Of a stretch of 64,000 bases of DNA, positions 44,982 to 53,548 are shown one piece after another (the first letter of the stretch is position 1; each line of letters opens with the position of its first letter). The position numbers were made by a program, and so were the translations under genes. The stretch lies in assembly GCA_964509885.1 (NCBI GenBank), contig CAZDZL010000012.1, positions 12,632-76,631 of the forward strand, read 5' to 3'. Below the pieces are notes generated by a model. The model searched no databases, had not been told where the DNA came from, and worked only from the letters and a program-made list of their open reading frames with translations. This DNA comes from Palsa-1447 sp964509885 (GTDB lineage Bacteria > Verrucomicrobiota > Verrucomicrobiia > Opitutales > Opitutaceae).

Positions 44982-45901
44982 GCCCGGCGCCCGCACCCAA
45001 AGTTTCCCGCGAGCGCGCGTTCCCCCTCATCTGGATCGTCCCCATGATCGCCGTCGCGATCGGGCTCTGGATGGGCTACCGCGAGCTGCGGGACCGCGGC
45101 CCGGAGATCACGATCGACTTCGAGGACGGCACGGGCATCGAGACCGGCAAGACCGTCCTCGAGTACAAGGGCGTGTCGGCGGGAACCGTGCAGTACGTGG
45201 AGCTCAAGCACGACCTGAGCGGAGTCACCGTGCGCGTGCGCCTCAAGAAGAAGGCCGCGGCGCTGGCGAGCGCGGACTCAAAATTCTGGATCGTGCACCC
45301 CGAGATCGGGTTCTCCGGCGTCCACGGGCTCGAGACGCTGGTGACCGGCGTCCACCTGACCGTCCTGCCCGGAAAGGGCGCGCCCGCGAAGCGCTTCAAG
45401 GGCCTCGACAAGACCCCGGCGCCGGACGTCGTGGACGAGGGCCGCTCCTTCATCCTCCAGAGCGACAGGCTGGGGTCGCTCACAACCGGCGCCCCGGTCT
45501 TCTACCGCGAGCTCAAGGTCGGCTCCGTCGAGGCGAGCCGGCTCTCCGACGACTCCACCTCCGTGCTGGTGCGCGTGCACATCGAGGCGCCCTACGTGGG
45601 CCTTGTACGCACGAGCTCCAAGTTTTGGAACACCGGGGGGTTCTCCTTCAAGGTGAACCTGTTCGGCGCCCAGATGAAGGACACGTCGCTCGAGTCCCTC
45701 ATCACGGGCGGCGTCGCCTTCGCGACGCCGGACACGCTCCCCCTCGCGCCCGCGGCGGAGGACGGAGCGCAGTTCGGCCTGGCCCCCGAGGCCGACAAGG
45801 AGTGGATGAAGTGGGCGCCGAAAATCCCGGTGAAGTCCCCGGAAAGCGTCGTCGAGAAGGCCAAGGGCGGCGGCATCCTGCCGTCCTTGATCAAGTCGTA
45901 G
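44978..45901 (+). CDS. MCE/MlaD-domain protein (PqiB type)
   Basis: 307 residues. One N-terminal membrane helix (15-34, IWIVPMIAVAIGLWMGYREL) anchors two MCE domains. The first, about 45-130, starts EITIDFEDGTGIETGKTVLE with the YKGVSAGTV motif; the second, about 155-245, has LGSLTTGAPVFYRELKVGSV. PqiB usually has three such domains, so this is a short version. It forms the periplasmic part of a lipid-shuttling tunnel with the two PqiA-like proteins. No PqiC lipoprotein gene follows. Confidence 0.86.
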   Translation: MSPAPAPKVSRERAFPLIWIVPMIAVAIGLWMGYRELRDRGPEITIDFEDGTGIETGKTVLEYKGVSAGTVQYVELKHDLSGVTVRVRLKKKAAALASADSKFWIVHPEIGFSGVHGLETLVTGVHLTVLPGKGAPAKRFKGLDKTPAPDVVDEGRSFILQSDRLGSLTTGAPVFYRELKVGSVEASRLSDDSTSVLVRVHIEAPYVGLVRTSSKFWNTGGFSFKVNLFGAQMKDTSLESLITGGVAFATPDTLPLAPAAEDGAQFGLAPEADKEWMKWAPKIPVKSPESVVEKAKGGGILPSLIKS

Positions 45902-46205
45902 CGGCGGCGTTCGGCGAGAGGCGCCCGAGCTCGAGGGCCTCCTCGGCCGCGCCCTTCGCGGCGTCCTCGGACGCCTCGAATCCCTCCTCGACCAGGAACC
46001 CGACGGGGCCGACGATGGCCCAGCGCCAGAGCGTGGGCTCCCGGCGCTCCGTGATCGCGAAGCCGCAGGAGCCGGCGACCGAGGCGATCTGGAGCGTGGC
46101 CATCGAGAAGATGCAGGAGGAGGCCACGGCGGCCGACTCATGGCCCGCGGGAATGTCCTGAAACAGCCGCCATGAGTATTCTGTGGATCGGGAGTTCGTG
46201 TTCAT
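45891..46205 (-). CDS. Small hypothetical protein, 104 aa
   Basis: The frame starts MNTNSRSTEYSWRLFQDIPA, contains a weakly hydrophobic centre (SSCIFSMATLQIASVAGSCG) and a charged end. No family recognised. Its 3-prime end overlaps the MCE gene by 11 bases in convergent orientation. A GGGGTGA-type motif lies about 45 bases upstream. Confidence 0.4.
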   Translation of the reverse strand: MNTNSRSTEYSWRLFQDIPAGHESAAVASSCIFSMATLQIASVAGSCGFAITERREPTLWRWAIVGPVGFLVEEGFEASEDAAKGAAEEALELGRLSPNAAATT

Positions 46206-46248
46206 GGCGGGAGCGTCCCGATAGTACCGGGTTTCCCGGCCGGGCGCC

Positions 46249-46265
46249 ACTGGGGTGATACCCCC
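46249..46265 (-). promoter_or_regulatory. GGGGTGA-type motif in a divergent intergenic region
   Basis: The plus strand reads ACTGGGGTGATACCCCC. It sits between the 104-aa gene (minus) and the ElaB-like gene (plus), about 45 bases from the first and 150 from the second. Read on the minus strand it fits the shared pattern GGG-(A/T)-rich-TCACCCCA. Confidence 0.35.
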
Positions 46266-46418
46266 ATCGGCGCGGGCCCGCGGCCCAGGAATTTCCGCCG
46301 GCCCGCGGAGATTCTGCGACACCGGATCCGGCGGATGCTTACTAATGGGGATAGGACCACGTCCGGCCCGCACCGAGCCCCGCAGCGGGGCTCGGGGCGG
46401 GACAACCCAAAAACCACA

Positions 46419-46757
46419 ATGAAGAAAAGCACACCCATGCCCGAATCCAACATAGGCACCAACGGTTCAGCCACGGCCACGGTCGACGAGCTGAAGTCCC
46501 TCATCCGCGAGGCCGAGGCGGCCCTCGGCTCCGGGGACAACGCCGGCGACGAGATCGAGGCGCTGCGCGAGCGCCTCCGGGACGCGATAGCCGACGGCCA
46601 GAACATGATCAGCAACCTCAGGGAAAACCTGACGCGCCAGGCCAAGCGCGCCGACGGTTTGATCCGAGCGAATCCCTACCAGACGGCGGGCGCCGCCGCG
46701 GCCGTCGGGCTGCTTGTCGGCTTCCTCCTGGCGCGCAGGGGAGCGAGCTCCGACTGA
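46419..46757 (+). CDS. ElaB/YqjD/DUF883-type membrane-anchored protein
   Basis: 112 residues. A helical cytoplasmic part (VDELKSLIREAEAALGSG to NMISNLRENLTRQAKRADGL) is followed by IRANPYQTAGAAAAVGLLVGF, the C-terminal membrane helix motif with the invariant N-P-Y/W-x-x. Such tail-anchored proteins bind stationary-phase ribosomes in E. coli. First of an operon with YqjE- and YqjK-like genes. Confidence 0.88.
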   Translation: MKKSTPMPESNIGTNGSATATVDELKSLIREAEAALGSGDNAGDEIEALRERLRDAIADGQNMISNLRENLTRQAKRADGLIRANPYQTAGAAAAVGLLVGFLLARRGASSD

Positions 46758-46769
46758 CCCAGTATTCCG

Positions 46770-47180
46770 ATGATCGCCCGGACGAGCTTCCCCGACGGTG
46801 CGCCCCCTCTCGCCACGCCCGGCTCTGCGCCGCGCGTGGTCGTCGAGGCGCTGACGCACCGGGGGGAGCTCGCGCTCCTCGAGCTCGACCAGGCGCGCCG
46901 GCACGCCGCGGGCACGGCGGCCGCATTTGTGCTCTCGGCCGCGCTCCTGATCCTCGGGGGGTTTGCCGTGACCCTTGCCGCGGCGGCGGCCGTGTGGAGC
47001 CGCCAGGACCGCGGCCTCATCCTCGGGCTCCTCGCGGCCGCCTACCTGGCCGCCTCGGTCGCGCTCGCGTTCGTGGCGGCCCGGCGTCTCGGTTCCTGGA
47101 GACCCTTTGCCGAGACCCGCCGCCAGCTGCACGAGGACGCCTCGTGCCTGCGCGGCGTCCTGGCCCGCTCCCCTCAATGA
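46770..47180 (+). CDS. YqjE/holin-X-like membrane protein
   Basis: 136 residues with two membrane helices (about 46-72 and 79-102) after a cytoplasmic N-terminal helix that contains ELALLELDQARRHAAG. This follows the YqjE (actinobacterial phage holin X) pattern and its position after an ElaB-like gene matches the yqjD-yqjE order. It overlaps the next gene by four bases. Confidence 0.75.
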   Translation: MIARTSFPDGAPPLATPGSAPRVVVEALTHRGELALLELDQARRHAAGTAAAFVLSAALLILGGFAVTLAAAAAVWSRQDRGLILGLLAAAYLAASVALAFVAARRLGSWRPFAETRRQLHEDASCLRGVLARSPQ

Positions 47181-47413
47181 GCGCAACGCCGCAACCGACG
47201 CCAGCGCAGCGGCGCGATTGCCTCGCGCTGGCCTGCAGGCTCGACCGCCTGAACATGAGGCTCGCGCTTCGCCCGACCGCGCTCGAGCGCCTCTCCCTCA
47301 CCCTCCTGGGACTTTCAGCCCCGCTCCTCCCTGGCAGGATCGGCCGCTGGGCCCGGGCCTTCGAGCAGGGAACGAAACTGCTGCGGGGTGTCTATGAAGC
47401 TGTGTCCCGCTGA
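47177..47413 (+). CDS. Small YqjK-like protein, 78 aa
   Basis: Arg-rich, helical and without a clear membrane span (LTLLGLSAPLLPGRIGRW is marginal). The ATG overlaps the previous stop (ATGA). By position it corresponds to yqjK in the yqjD-E-K set, although direct similarity is weak. It probably works with the two membrane proteins ahead of it. Confidence 0.5.
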   Translation: MSATPQPTPAQRRDCLALACRLDRLNMRLALRPTALERLSLTLLGLSAPLLPGRIGRWARAFEQGTKLLRGVYEAVSR

Positions 47414-47457
47414 CATCCTCTCCCCTTCCGCAACCGCCACCCAAAACATACAATAAC

Positions 47458-47640
47458 ATGCTTCGCTGGATACTCTCCTTCCTCCTGCTGGCGATCATCG
47501 CCGGCGCACTCGGCTTCACCGGAATCGCCGGCGCGTCCATCGCCATCGCCCAGACGCTGTTCTACATCTTCCTCATCCTGTTCGTGGTCGCCTTGATCGT
47601 GCACATCTCGCGCGGCGGCGGCCCGAAGACGGACCTCTAA
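47458..47640 (+). CDS. DUF1328 (YtjA-like) membrane protein, 60 aa
   Basis: Two helices: MLRWILSFLLLAIIAGALGF and IAQTLFYIFLILFVVALIVH. The start MLRWILSFL, the central G-I-A-G-A-S/A and the end match the DUF1328 family closely. It is often induced in envelope or osmotic stress. It follows the YqjK-like gene by 44 bases and may share its transcript. Confidence 0.88.
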   Translation: MLRWILSFLLLAIIAGALGFTGIAGASIAIAQTLFYIFLILFVVALIVHISRGGGPKTDL

Positions 47641-47656
47641 GGGCTCAGGTCTGGGC

Positions 47657-49180
47657 CTAGGGCCGGTATGCCGGCCCCGTGTCGGGTACCCTTGGGCAGG
47701 ACTCGGCCGAGAAGTTCTGGACCGCCCTGAGTTCAAATTCCTTTGCCCCCAGACGGGGAACAGCGGTGACGTGCTCGAATTCCGCCCCGTCGACATCCTC
47801 GAGGAACACGGACGGGCGCCCGTCTGGTATCTTCGGGGAAAGGACGACATGGTGCACGACGAGGTTGGTCGCATGCCGGGCATACAGCCCCCAGGAGGGC
47901 GTGGCGCCGAAATTGCCCGGCTCGGGGTATTCGCGCTCAAGCTCCGGCACCACCCGGCCCGCCTGCTCGGCGGTCCCGCCGCCCTCGAATTCCATCCGGA
48001 TGTTGTCGAGCGTCACCTCCTCGACGGGGTGTCCCGCGACCCCGGCGATCAGGATCGCCTGGCCGAACGAGACGCCCTCGGCCGCGATGTTGCTGATTAG
48101 CACCCGCCGGATCACGCCGACCGGCGTGTCCTTGGGACCCCGCATGCGCTCGCCCACCCGCAGGAAAATCGGGGCCCCGAATATCCTGCGCATCGCGATG
48201 TTCGAGATCGTCACGTCTTCAAGGAGGGCGCCGTCCACGGCCTCGAGCGCCAAGCCGCGGCAGCATTCAAAGACGCAATTCGTGACCGTCACCGCCTCGA
48301 AGCCGCCGTTCGACTCGGTCCCGAACTTGATCCTGCCGGTCGGCTCGGGGTTCTTGGGGTCGTCATGCCGGCGCGTGCCATCGAGGAGCGTCCCCTCGTC
48401 GTAGCCGCTGACGAGGCAGTCGGAGATCGTGACGTTCTCGGTCGCCCGGAACTGCCCGAGCCCGAAGGAGCTCTTCAGGCAGATGCCGTCGTCCCAGGGG
48501 GAATTCACCGAGCAGTTCGAGACCCTCACGTTGCGGCAGCAGTCGATGTCCATCCCGTCGCGGTTCGTGTCGATCTTCAGGCCGTCGATCGTCATGTTGT
48601 CGACGCCGGTCGCCAGGATCCCGAACCATCCCCCGTGCTGCAACGTGAAGTCGCGCAGGATGACGTTGCGGCAATTCTTGAGCGCGATCGCCTTGTTGCC
48701 GACCTTCTGGGGGACGACCTCCTTGTCCCAGCCCCGGGAGAGGCCCTTGCCGTAGATCCGGCCCTCGCCCGTGATCGACACGTTCACGAGGTCCTCCCCC
48801 CAGATCAGGCTGTCGTGCCAGTGGCTGTGGCCCCCGTCCTGGTAGTGAAGGGTGTCCCCCCAGGCGTTGGCCTCGGGGGCGTCGTAGGCCCCGGCGTCCG
48901 AAGAGGCCAGGATCGTCGTCCCAGGCCCCAGGTGGAGCCCCACGTCGCTCCTCAAGTGGATCGAGCCCGAGAGGTAGGTGCCGGCGGCAAACTCGACCGT
49001 CCCGCCGCCGGCCGCATTGGCCGCGGCGATCGCCTGGTTGATCGCGGCGGTGTCGTCGGCGAGCCCGTCCCCCTTGGCCCCGAAGGAGCCGACGGCGAAG
49101 GAGGGCGCGGCCGCGGCGGCTTGCCGGCCCCAGAGGGCCGCCGCCACGGCGACAAGAAGGGCGTAGCGGGTGGTCTTCAT
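47657..49180 (-). CDS. Exported glycoside hydrolase family 28 (polygalacturonase-like)
   Basis: 507 residues. The signal peptide is 1-24. A right-handed beta-helix shows the family start FGAKGDGLADDTAAINQAIA and PbH1 repeats. Active-site motifs are N-R-D-G-M-D-I-D, then SPWDDGICLKS with the paired aspartates, and FGTESNGGFEAVTV in place of the usual G-H-G segment. The target is probably a pectic or related polysaccharide. The missing canonical His suggests an altered subgroup, as in several exo-acting members. Confidence 0.85.
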   Translation of the reverse strand: MKTTRYALLVAVAAALWGRQAAAAAPSFAVGSFGAKGDGLADDTAAINQAIAAANAAGGGTVEFAAGTYLSGSIHLRSDVGLHLGPGTTILASSDAGAYDAPEANAWGDTLHYQDGGHSHWHDSLIWGEDLVNVSITGEGRIYGKGLSRGWDKEVVPQKVGNKAIALKNCRNVILRDFTLQHGGWFGILATGVDNMTIDGLKIDTNRDGMDIDCCRNVRVSNCSVNSPWDDGICLKSSFGLGQFRATENVTISDCLVSGYDEGTLLDGTRRHDDPKNPEPTGRIKFGTESNGGFEAVTVTNCVFECCRGLALEAVDGALLEDVTISNIAMRRIFGAPIFLRVGERMRGPKDTPVGVIRRVLISNIAAEGVSFGQAILIAGVAGHPVEEVTLDNIRMEFEGGGTAEQAGRVVPELEREYPEPGNFGATPSWGLYARHATNLVVHHVVLSPKIPDGRPSVFLEDVDGAEFEHVTAVPRLGAKEFELRAVQNFSAESCPRVPDTGPAYRP

Positions 49181-49206
49181 GAATGCGTCGGCACGGTGGC
49201 GGCCGC

Positions 49207-50538
49207 CTATCGGGCCGGCCCCCAGCGCCTCGAGAATGGGAAGTAGATGAACAGCGGCCTGCCGATCACGTCCTTCTCCGGGACGTAGCCCCAGAAACGG
49301 CCGTCAAAGCTGTCGTGGGAGTTGTCCCCGAGCGCCAGGTAGGAGCGCTCCGGGACCCGGATCGTCTCGCCGGGGAAGAGCATCGAGTAGCGCGCGTCGT
49401 CGTGCGTCGCGTTGAAGTAGCCCCGGTAGGGGCTCACGCGGCCGGCGTTCAGGTCGAAGGCCCTCGCGCCGCCGATCGGGGCGCCGTTTCGGTAGATCAT
49501 GGGCTCCTTCATCTCGATCGAGTCCCCGGGGATCCCGACGAGGCGCTTCACGAAGTACTGGTCGCCGAAGGCGCGCTCGATCTCCGGGATGTGGTCCGTC
49601 CTGAACACGAACCCCTGCCCCACCGTGGGCCTCATGAACTGGTAGGTCACGCGGTCGACGAAGAGCTGGTCGCCGGCGAGGACGTCGAACCTGAGGATCG
49701 ACTCGCCCGCGCGCACGGTCCTGCCCATGGGGACGCGCAGCGCCAGGTACGCCTGGCTTGAGTTCTCGTCCAGCTTCTGGCTCACCTCCTCGATCTGGCC
49801 CGCCTGTCGGGCGCGCTCGATCTGGGCACGTAGCGCCTCGCGGTCCGGGAAGAAGGTCTTGAACACCATGTCGTCAAACTCGCCCTCGCCGAAGTCCGCC
49901 GGCACCTGGACCGTTGCGGGCTCGCCGTCGACGGTGAAGGTGTACTCCTTCACCTGCGCGGGGATGACCAGCCACTTGCGCCCCGCCTTCTTCGTGTACG
50001 CCACCGTGATCCGCTCGGCGCCGGAGCTGATGAAGAGCGGCACGGAGACCTGGCCGCCCCGGGGCGCCACCATCTCGCGGCTGACCGCGCCCAGCTGGAT
50101 GAACCTGAAGGCGCGCTGCGCGGCGTTCGGGAGCTTCGATCCCGCGGGGTAGTTCTGGGCCGTCATCCCGTAGTACGTCGGCCACATCGAGTTCGTCGGG
50201 ATCTTGAACGGCTGGAACAGGTACGTGCGCACGCCTAGGATCACGATCGCCGCGACGAGCAGGAACTCCACGTTCTCGACGAGCGACGTCTTGGGGTAGA
50301 TCGCCCCTCCCGTGCGCATGAGGACGCCCTCGAGCGACTCGATCCCGAGCTTGAGGCGGGCCGCGTCGGCGCGCTCCTTCATGAGGCGGCCGAGCTCCTC
50401 CATGCGGCCGACGAGCTCGTCCGACTCCTTCGCGCCCAGCATGTCGCGGCGGTAGTTCCAGACCTTGGAGGCCAGCTCGAGCCAGTTGGACGCGTTGTCG
50501 CGCATCTTCTTTTCCTGGGAGTCGAATATGCCGAACAT
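49207..50538 (-). CDS. lepB: Signal peptidase I, long form
   Basis: 443 residues. A cytoplasmic helical N-terminus and one membrane helix (90-106) precede the nucleophile S117 in IPTNSMWPT. The general base K331 lies in YFVKRLVGIPGDS. Box E reads LALGDNSHDSFDGRFWGYVP near the end. Between S117 and K331 lie 214 residues, about 150 more than in E. coli, including an extra beta domain (KEYTFTVDGEPATVQVPADF). It cleaves Sec and Tat signal peptides at the outer face of the membrane. Just downstream of lepA on the same strand. Confidence 0.92.
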   Translation of the reverse strand: MFGIFDSQEKKMRDNASNWLELASKVWNYRRDMLGAKESDELVGRMEELGRLMKERADAARLKLGIESLEGVLMRTGGAIYPKTSLVENVEFLLVAAIVILGVRTYLFQPFKIPTNSMWPTYYGMTAQNYPAGSKLPNAAQRAFRFIQLGAVSREMVAPRGGQVSVPLFISSGAERITVAYTKKAGRKWLVIPAQVKEYTFTVDGEPATVQVPADFGEGEFDDMVFKTFFPDREALRAQIERARQAGQIEEVSQKLDENSSQAYLALRVPMGRTVRAGESILRFDVLAGDQLFVDRVTYQFMRPTVGQGFVFRTDHIPEIERAFGDQYFVKRLVGIPGDSIEMKEPMIYRNGAPIGGARAFDLNAGRVSPYRGYFNATHDDARYSMLFPGETIRVPERSYLALGDNSHDSFDGRFWGYVPEKDVIGRPLFIYFPFSRRWGPAR

Positions 50539-50566
50539 GGGAGTAGAGGGGGCGGCCGGGGCGCCG

Positions 50567-52363
50567 TCAGTTGTTGCGGAGCACCTTGATGAAGGTGTCG
50601 GGCGGAATGGAGACCTTTCCGATCAGCTTCATCTTCTGCTTTCCTTCCTTTTGCTTATCAAGCAACTTGCGCTTGCGGGAAATGTCACCGCCGTAGCACT
50701 TGGCGGTCACGTCCTTGCGCATCTCGCGCACGCTCTCCCGGGCGATGATCTTGCCGCCGATGGCGGCCTGAAGCGCGATCCGGAACATCTGCGGCGGGAT
50801 GATCTCCGAGAGGCGCTTGCAGAGGTCGCGGCCCCGGGCCTCGGCCTTGTCTCGGTGCACGATGCTGGCGAACGCGTCGACCGGGTCGCTGTTCACGAGG
50901 ATCTCCATCTTCACGAGGTCGGCGGGCCTGTAGTCCCCGAGCTCGTAGTCCATCGAGCCGTAGCCGTGCGTCACGCCCTTCAGGCGGTCGTTGAAGTCGA
51001 CCAGGATCTCGTTCAGCGGCAGCGTGCAGGTCATCATCACGCGCGTGGAGTCGAGCGTGTGGGTGTTCTCCATGACGCCGCGCTTCTCCATCACGAGCGC
51101 CAGCATGTCGCCCATCGAGTCGTTGGGGATGTGGATCGAGGCCTTGAGCGTCGGCTCGAGGATCTCCAGGAACGTGCCGGGATCGGGCATGTTGACGGGG
51201 TTGTCGACCTCCATCGTCGTGCCGTTCTGCATCACCACCTTGTAGATCACGCTCGGGTAGGTGGAGATGATCTCCACGTCGTGCTCGCGACGGATCCTCT
51301 CCTGGATGATCTCCATGTGCAGGAGGCCGAGGAACCCGCAGCGGAAGCCGAAGCCGAGGGCAACCGAGCTCTCCTGGGAGTAGACGAAGGCGGAGTCGTT
51401 TAGGCGCAGCCTGCCGAGCGCCGCCTTGAGCTTCTCGTAGTCGGAGCTGTCGATCGGGTAGAGGCCGCAGAAGACCATGGGCCTCACCTCCTTGTAGCCC
51501 GGGAGCATCTCCGTCGCGGGCCGGGCCGCGAGGGTGAGCGTGTCGCCCGTCTTCATCTCGCTCGGGTCCTTGATGTTGGAGACGATGTAGCCGACGTCGC
51601 CCTCGGTGAGGGTGTCCCTCTTCTCCATCTTCGGCGTGAAGACCCCGACCTCCTTGATGTCGGACTTCTGGCCCGTGCTCATGAGCATCATCATGTCGCC
51701 CGCCTTCACGCTGCCGGAGAACACGCGCGCGTAGGCGATCACGCCGCGGTAGGAGTCGTAGATCGAGTCGAAGATGAGCGTCCTCATCTGGGGGTAGTCG
51801 GTCCAGCGCGGGGGCGGCACCCGCTCCACGACGGCCTCGAGGATATCGACGATGCCTATCCCCGACTTGCCGCTCGCGAGAATAGCCTCCTCGGCGGGAA
51901 TCGTCAGGATGTCCTCAAGCTGCTTCAGGCAGAGGTCCAGGTTCGCGCTCGGCAGGTCGATCTTGTTGATGACGGGGATGATCTTGAGCTTTTGGGCGAA
52001 GGCCAGGTGGGCGTTCGCCACCGTCTGCGCCTCGACGCCCTGAGATGCGTCGATCAGGAGAAGCGCGCCCTCGCAGGCGGCAAGGCTCCTCGAGACCTCG
52101 TAGGAGAAGTCCACGTGCCCCGGCGTGTCCATCAGGTTCAGCTTGTAGGTCACGCCGTCCTTGGCCTTGTACGACATCGTCACCGGGTGGGACTTGATCG
52201 TGATCCCGCGCTCCCGCTCGAGGTCCATCGAGTCGAGGTGCTGCGCGGTCATCATGCGGTCCGAGACCGTGTGGGTCTCCTGGAGCAGCCGGTCGGAGAG
52301 CGTGGTCTTGCCGTGGTCGACGTGCGCTATGATGCAGAAGTTTCGTGTGAGCGGTGCGGCCAT
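50567..52363 (-). CDS. lepA: Elongation factor 4
   Basis: 598 residues, standard length. G1 motif AHVDHGKTT, G2 RERGITIKS, G3 DTPGHVDF and G4 NKIDLPSA are intact in the GTPase domain. The LepA-specific C-terminal domain ends in KEGKQKMKLIGKVSIPPDTF. It back-translocates stalled ribosomes under ionic or other stress. The gene lies between fabD and lepB on the same strand; the fabD end is 18 bases upstream. Confidence 0.97.
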   Translation of the reverse strand: MAAPLTRNFCIIAHVDHGKTTLSDRLLQETHTVSDRMMTAQHLDSMDLERERGITIKSHPVTMSYKAKDGVTYKLNLMDTPGHVDFSYEVSRSLAACEGALLLIDASQGVEAQTVANAHLAFAQKLKIIPVINKIDLPSANLDLCLKQLEDILTIPAEEAILASGKSGIGIVDILEAVVERVPPPRWTDYPQMRTLIFDSIYDSYRGVIAYARVFSGSVKAGDMMMLMSTGQKSDIKEVGVFTPKMEKRDTLTEGDVGYIVSNIKDPSEMKTGDTLTLAARPATEMLPGYKEVRPMVFCGLYPIDSSDYEKLKAALGRLRLNDSAFVYSQESSVALGFGFRCGFLGLLHMEIIQERIRREHDVEIISTYPSVIYKVVMQNGTTMEVDNPVNMPDPGTFLEILEPTLKASIHIPNDSMGDMLALVMEKRGVMENTHTLDSTRVMMTCTLPLNEILVDFNDRLKGVTHGYGSMDYELGDYRPADLVKMEILVNSDPVDAFASIVHRDKAEARGRDLCKRLSEIIPPQMFRIALQAAIGGKIIARESVREMRKDVTAKCYGGDISRKRKLLDKQKEGKQKMKLIGKVSIPPDTFIKVLRNN

Positions 52364-52381
52364 CTTCAGTTGGGGGCCCCT

Positions 52382-53284
52382 TTAGGCCCCTAGGTCCGCG
52401 TACTCGCAGATGCTGCGCACGCTCCAGGCCTTTTCGGTGCGCCGGGCGAGCCCCGCGAGCGTGCCGCCCGGCCCGAGCTCCCAGAATTCCGTGGCGCCGG
52501 CCGCGGCGGCCGACCTCATGCAGTCCTCCCAGAGGACCGGCGAGACCACCTGCCGGACAAGGGCGGACTTGATCTCGGCCGGGTCCGACACGGCCTTGCC
52601 CGTCGTGTTCGTGAACACGCGGAAGCGCGGCGCGGAAAAGGTGATGTCCGCGAGGAACGCCTCGAACGCCGCCCGGGCCGGCTCCATCAACTTGCTGTGG
52701 TACGCGCCTGCGACGTTGAGGGGGATCACCTTCTTCATGCCGCGCGCCTTCGCGGCCTCGATCGCCGCGGCGAGCGCGGCCTTCTCGCCCGAGATGATGA
52801 TCTGGCCGGGTGCGTTGAAGTTGGCGGCCTCTACGCCCGTTGCCCGGCAGAGATCGAGCACCGCCTCGCGCGTCTCGCCGATCACGGCCGCCATGGAGCC
52901 CTCGCTCTTCTCGCACGCGGCCTGCATGAGGCGTCCGCGCTCGGCGACAATCCCGAGTCCCGTCGCGAAATCGAAGACGCCGGCAGCCGCATAGGCCGTC
53001 ACCTCGCCGAGGCTGAGACCCAGGGCAAAGTCCACCTGGGGCAGCTTGCCCTTCTCCCGGAGCGCCTCGACGAGCGCGAGCCCGTGGACGAAGAGCGCCG
53101 GCTGGCAGACGCGGGTCTGGGTCAGCTCGGACTCGGGGCCCTCGAAGCTCACCTTCGCGATGTCCCATCCGAGCACGCGGTTGGCCTCGTCATAGAGGGC
53201 CTTTGCGCCCGCCGACGCCTCATGGAGGGACTTGCCCATGCCCACCTTTTGGGCGCCCTGCCCTGCGAATAATAGTGCCAGCAC
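52382..53284 (-). CDS. fabD: Malonyl-CoA:ACP transacylase
   Basis: 300 residues from a GTG start at the family N-terminus (LALLFAGQGAQKVGMG), preceded by TTAGGTAAC. It moves malonyl groups from CoA to acyl carrier protein to start fatty acid elongation. The nucleophile S91 lies in GLSLGE at 89-94; the usual motif is GHSLGE, so Leu90 replaces the conserved His. The catalytic His196 in AGAYHSKLM and the QPALF motif near 61 are present. First gene of the fabD-lepA-lepB run. Confidence 0.92.
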   Translation of the reverse strand: MLALLFAGQGAQKVGMGKSLHEASAGAKALYDEANRVLGWDIAKVSFEGPESELTQTRVCQPALFVHGLALVEALREKGKLPQVDFALGLSLGEVTAYAAAGVFDFATGLGIVAERGRLMQAACEKSEGSMAAVIGETREAVLDLCRATGVEAANFNAPGQIIISGEKAALAAAIEAAKARGMKKVIPLNVAGAYHSKLMEPARAAFEAFLADITFSAPRFRVFTNTTGKAVSDPAEIKSALVRQVVSPVLWEDCMRSAAAAGATEFWELGPGGTLAGLARRTEKAWSVRSICEYADLGA

Positions 53285-53548
53285 GATGTTACCTAAGTTG
53301 TTGAGAGTGAAAAATGTTCGAGTACAGCAGCCGCGCGGCAGTTTTACCTGGCACTCATCCCGCCACGATGACGGGATTTCGACTGCGGATCGGTAGATTT
53401 GATCCGTCGCGCGTTCGGGCGCAAGCTCACTCTGTGGGCGGAGGCCTTTGGCTTCAAATCGGACGCCCCGGCACGCGCACAAGTGTCCTCCATCGGTCTC
53501 CCCTTTAAGGCCAGGAGCAGCTAATATCTCGACTCAGGCATTCCTTGA

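Noticed and set aside
44352..44996. Long minus-strand reading frame opposite the PqiA genes
   Set aside because: Composition (Gly, Arg, Glu, His rich) is that of an antisense shadow of GC-rich coding DNA; the plus strand has clear domains.
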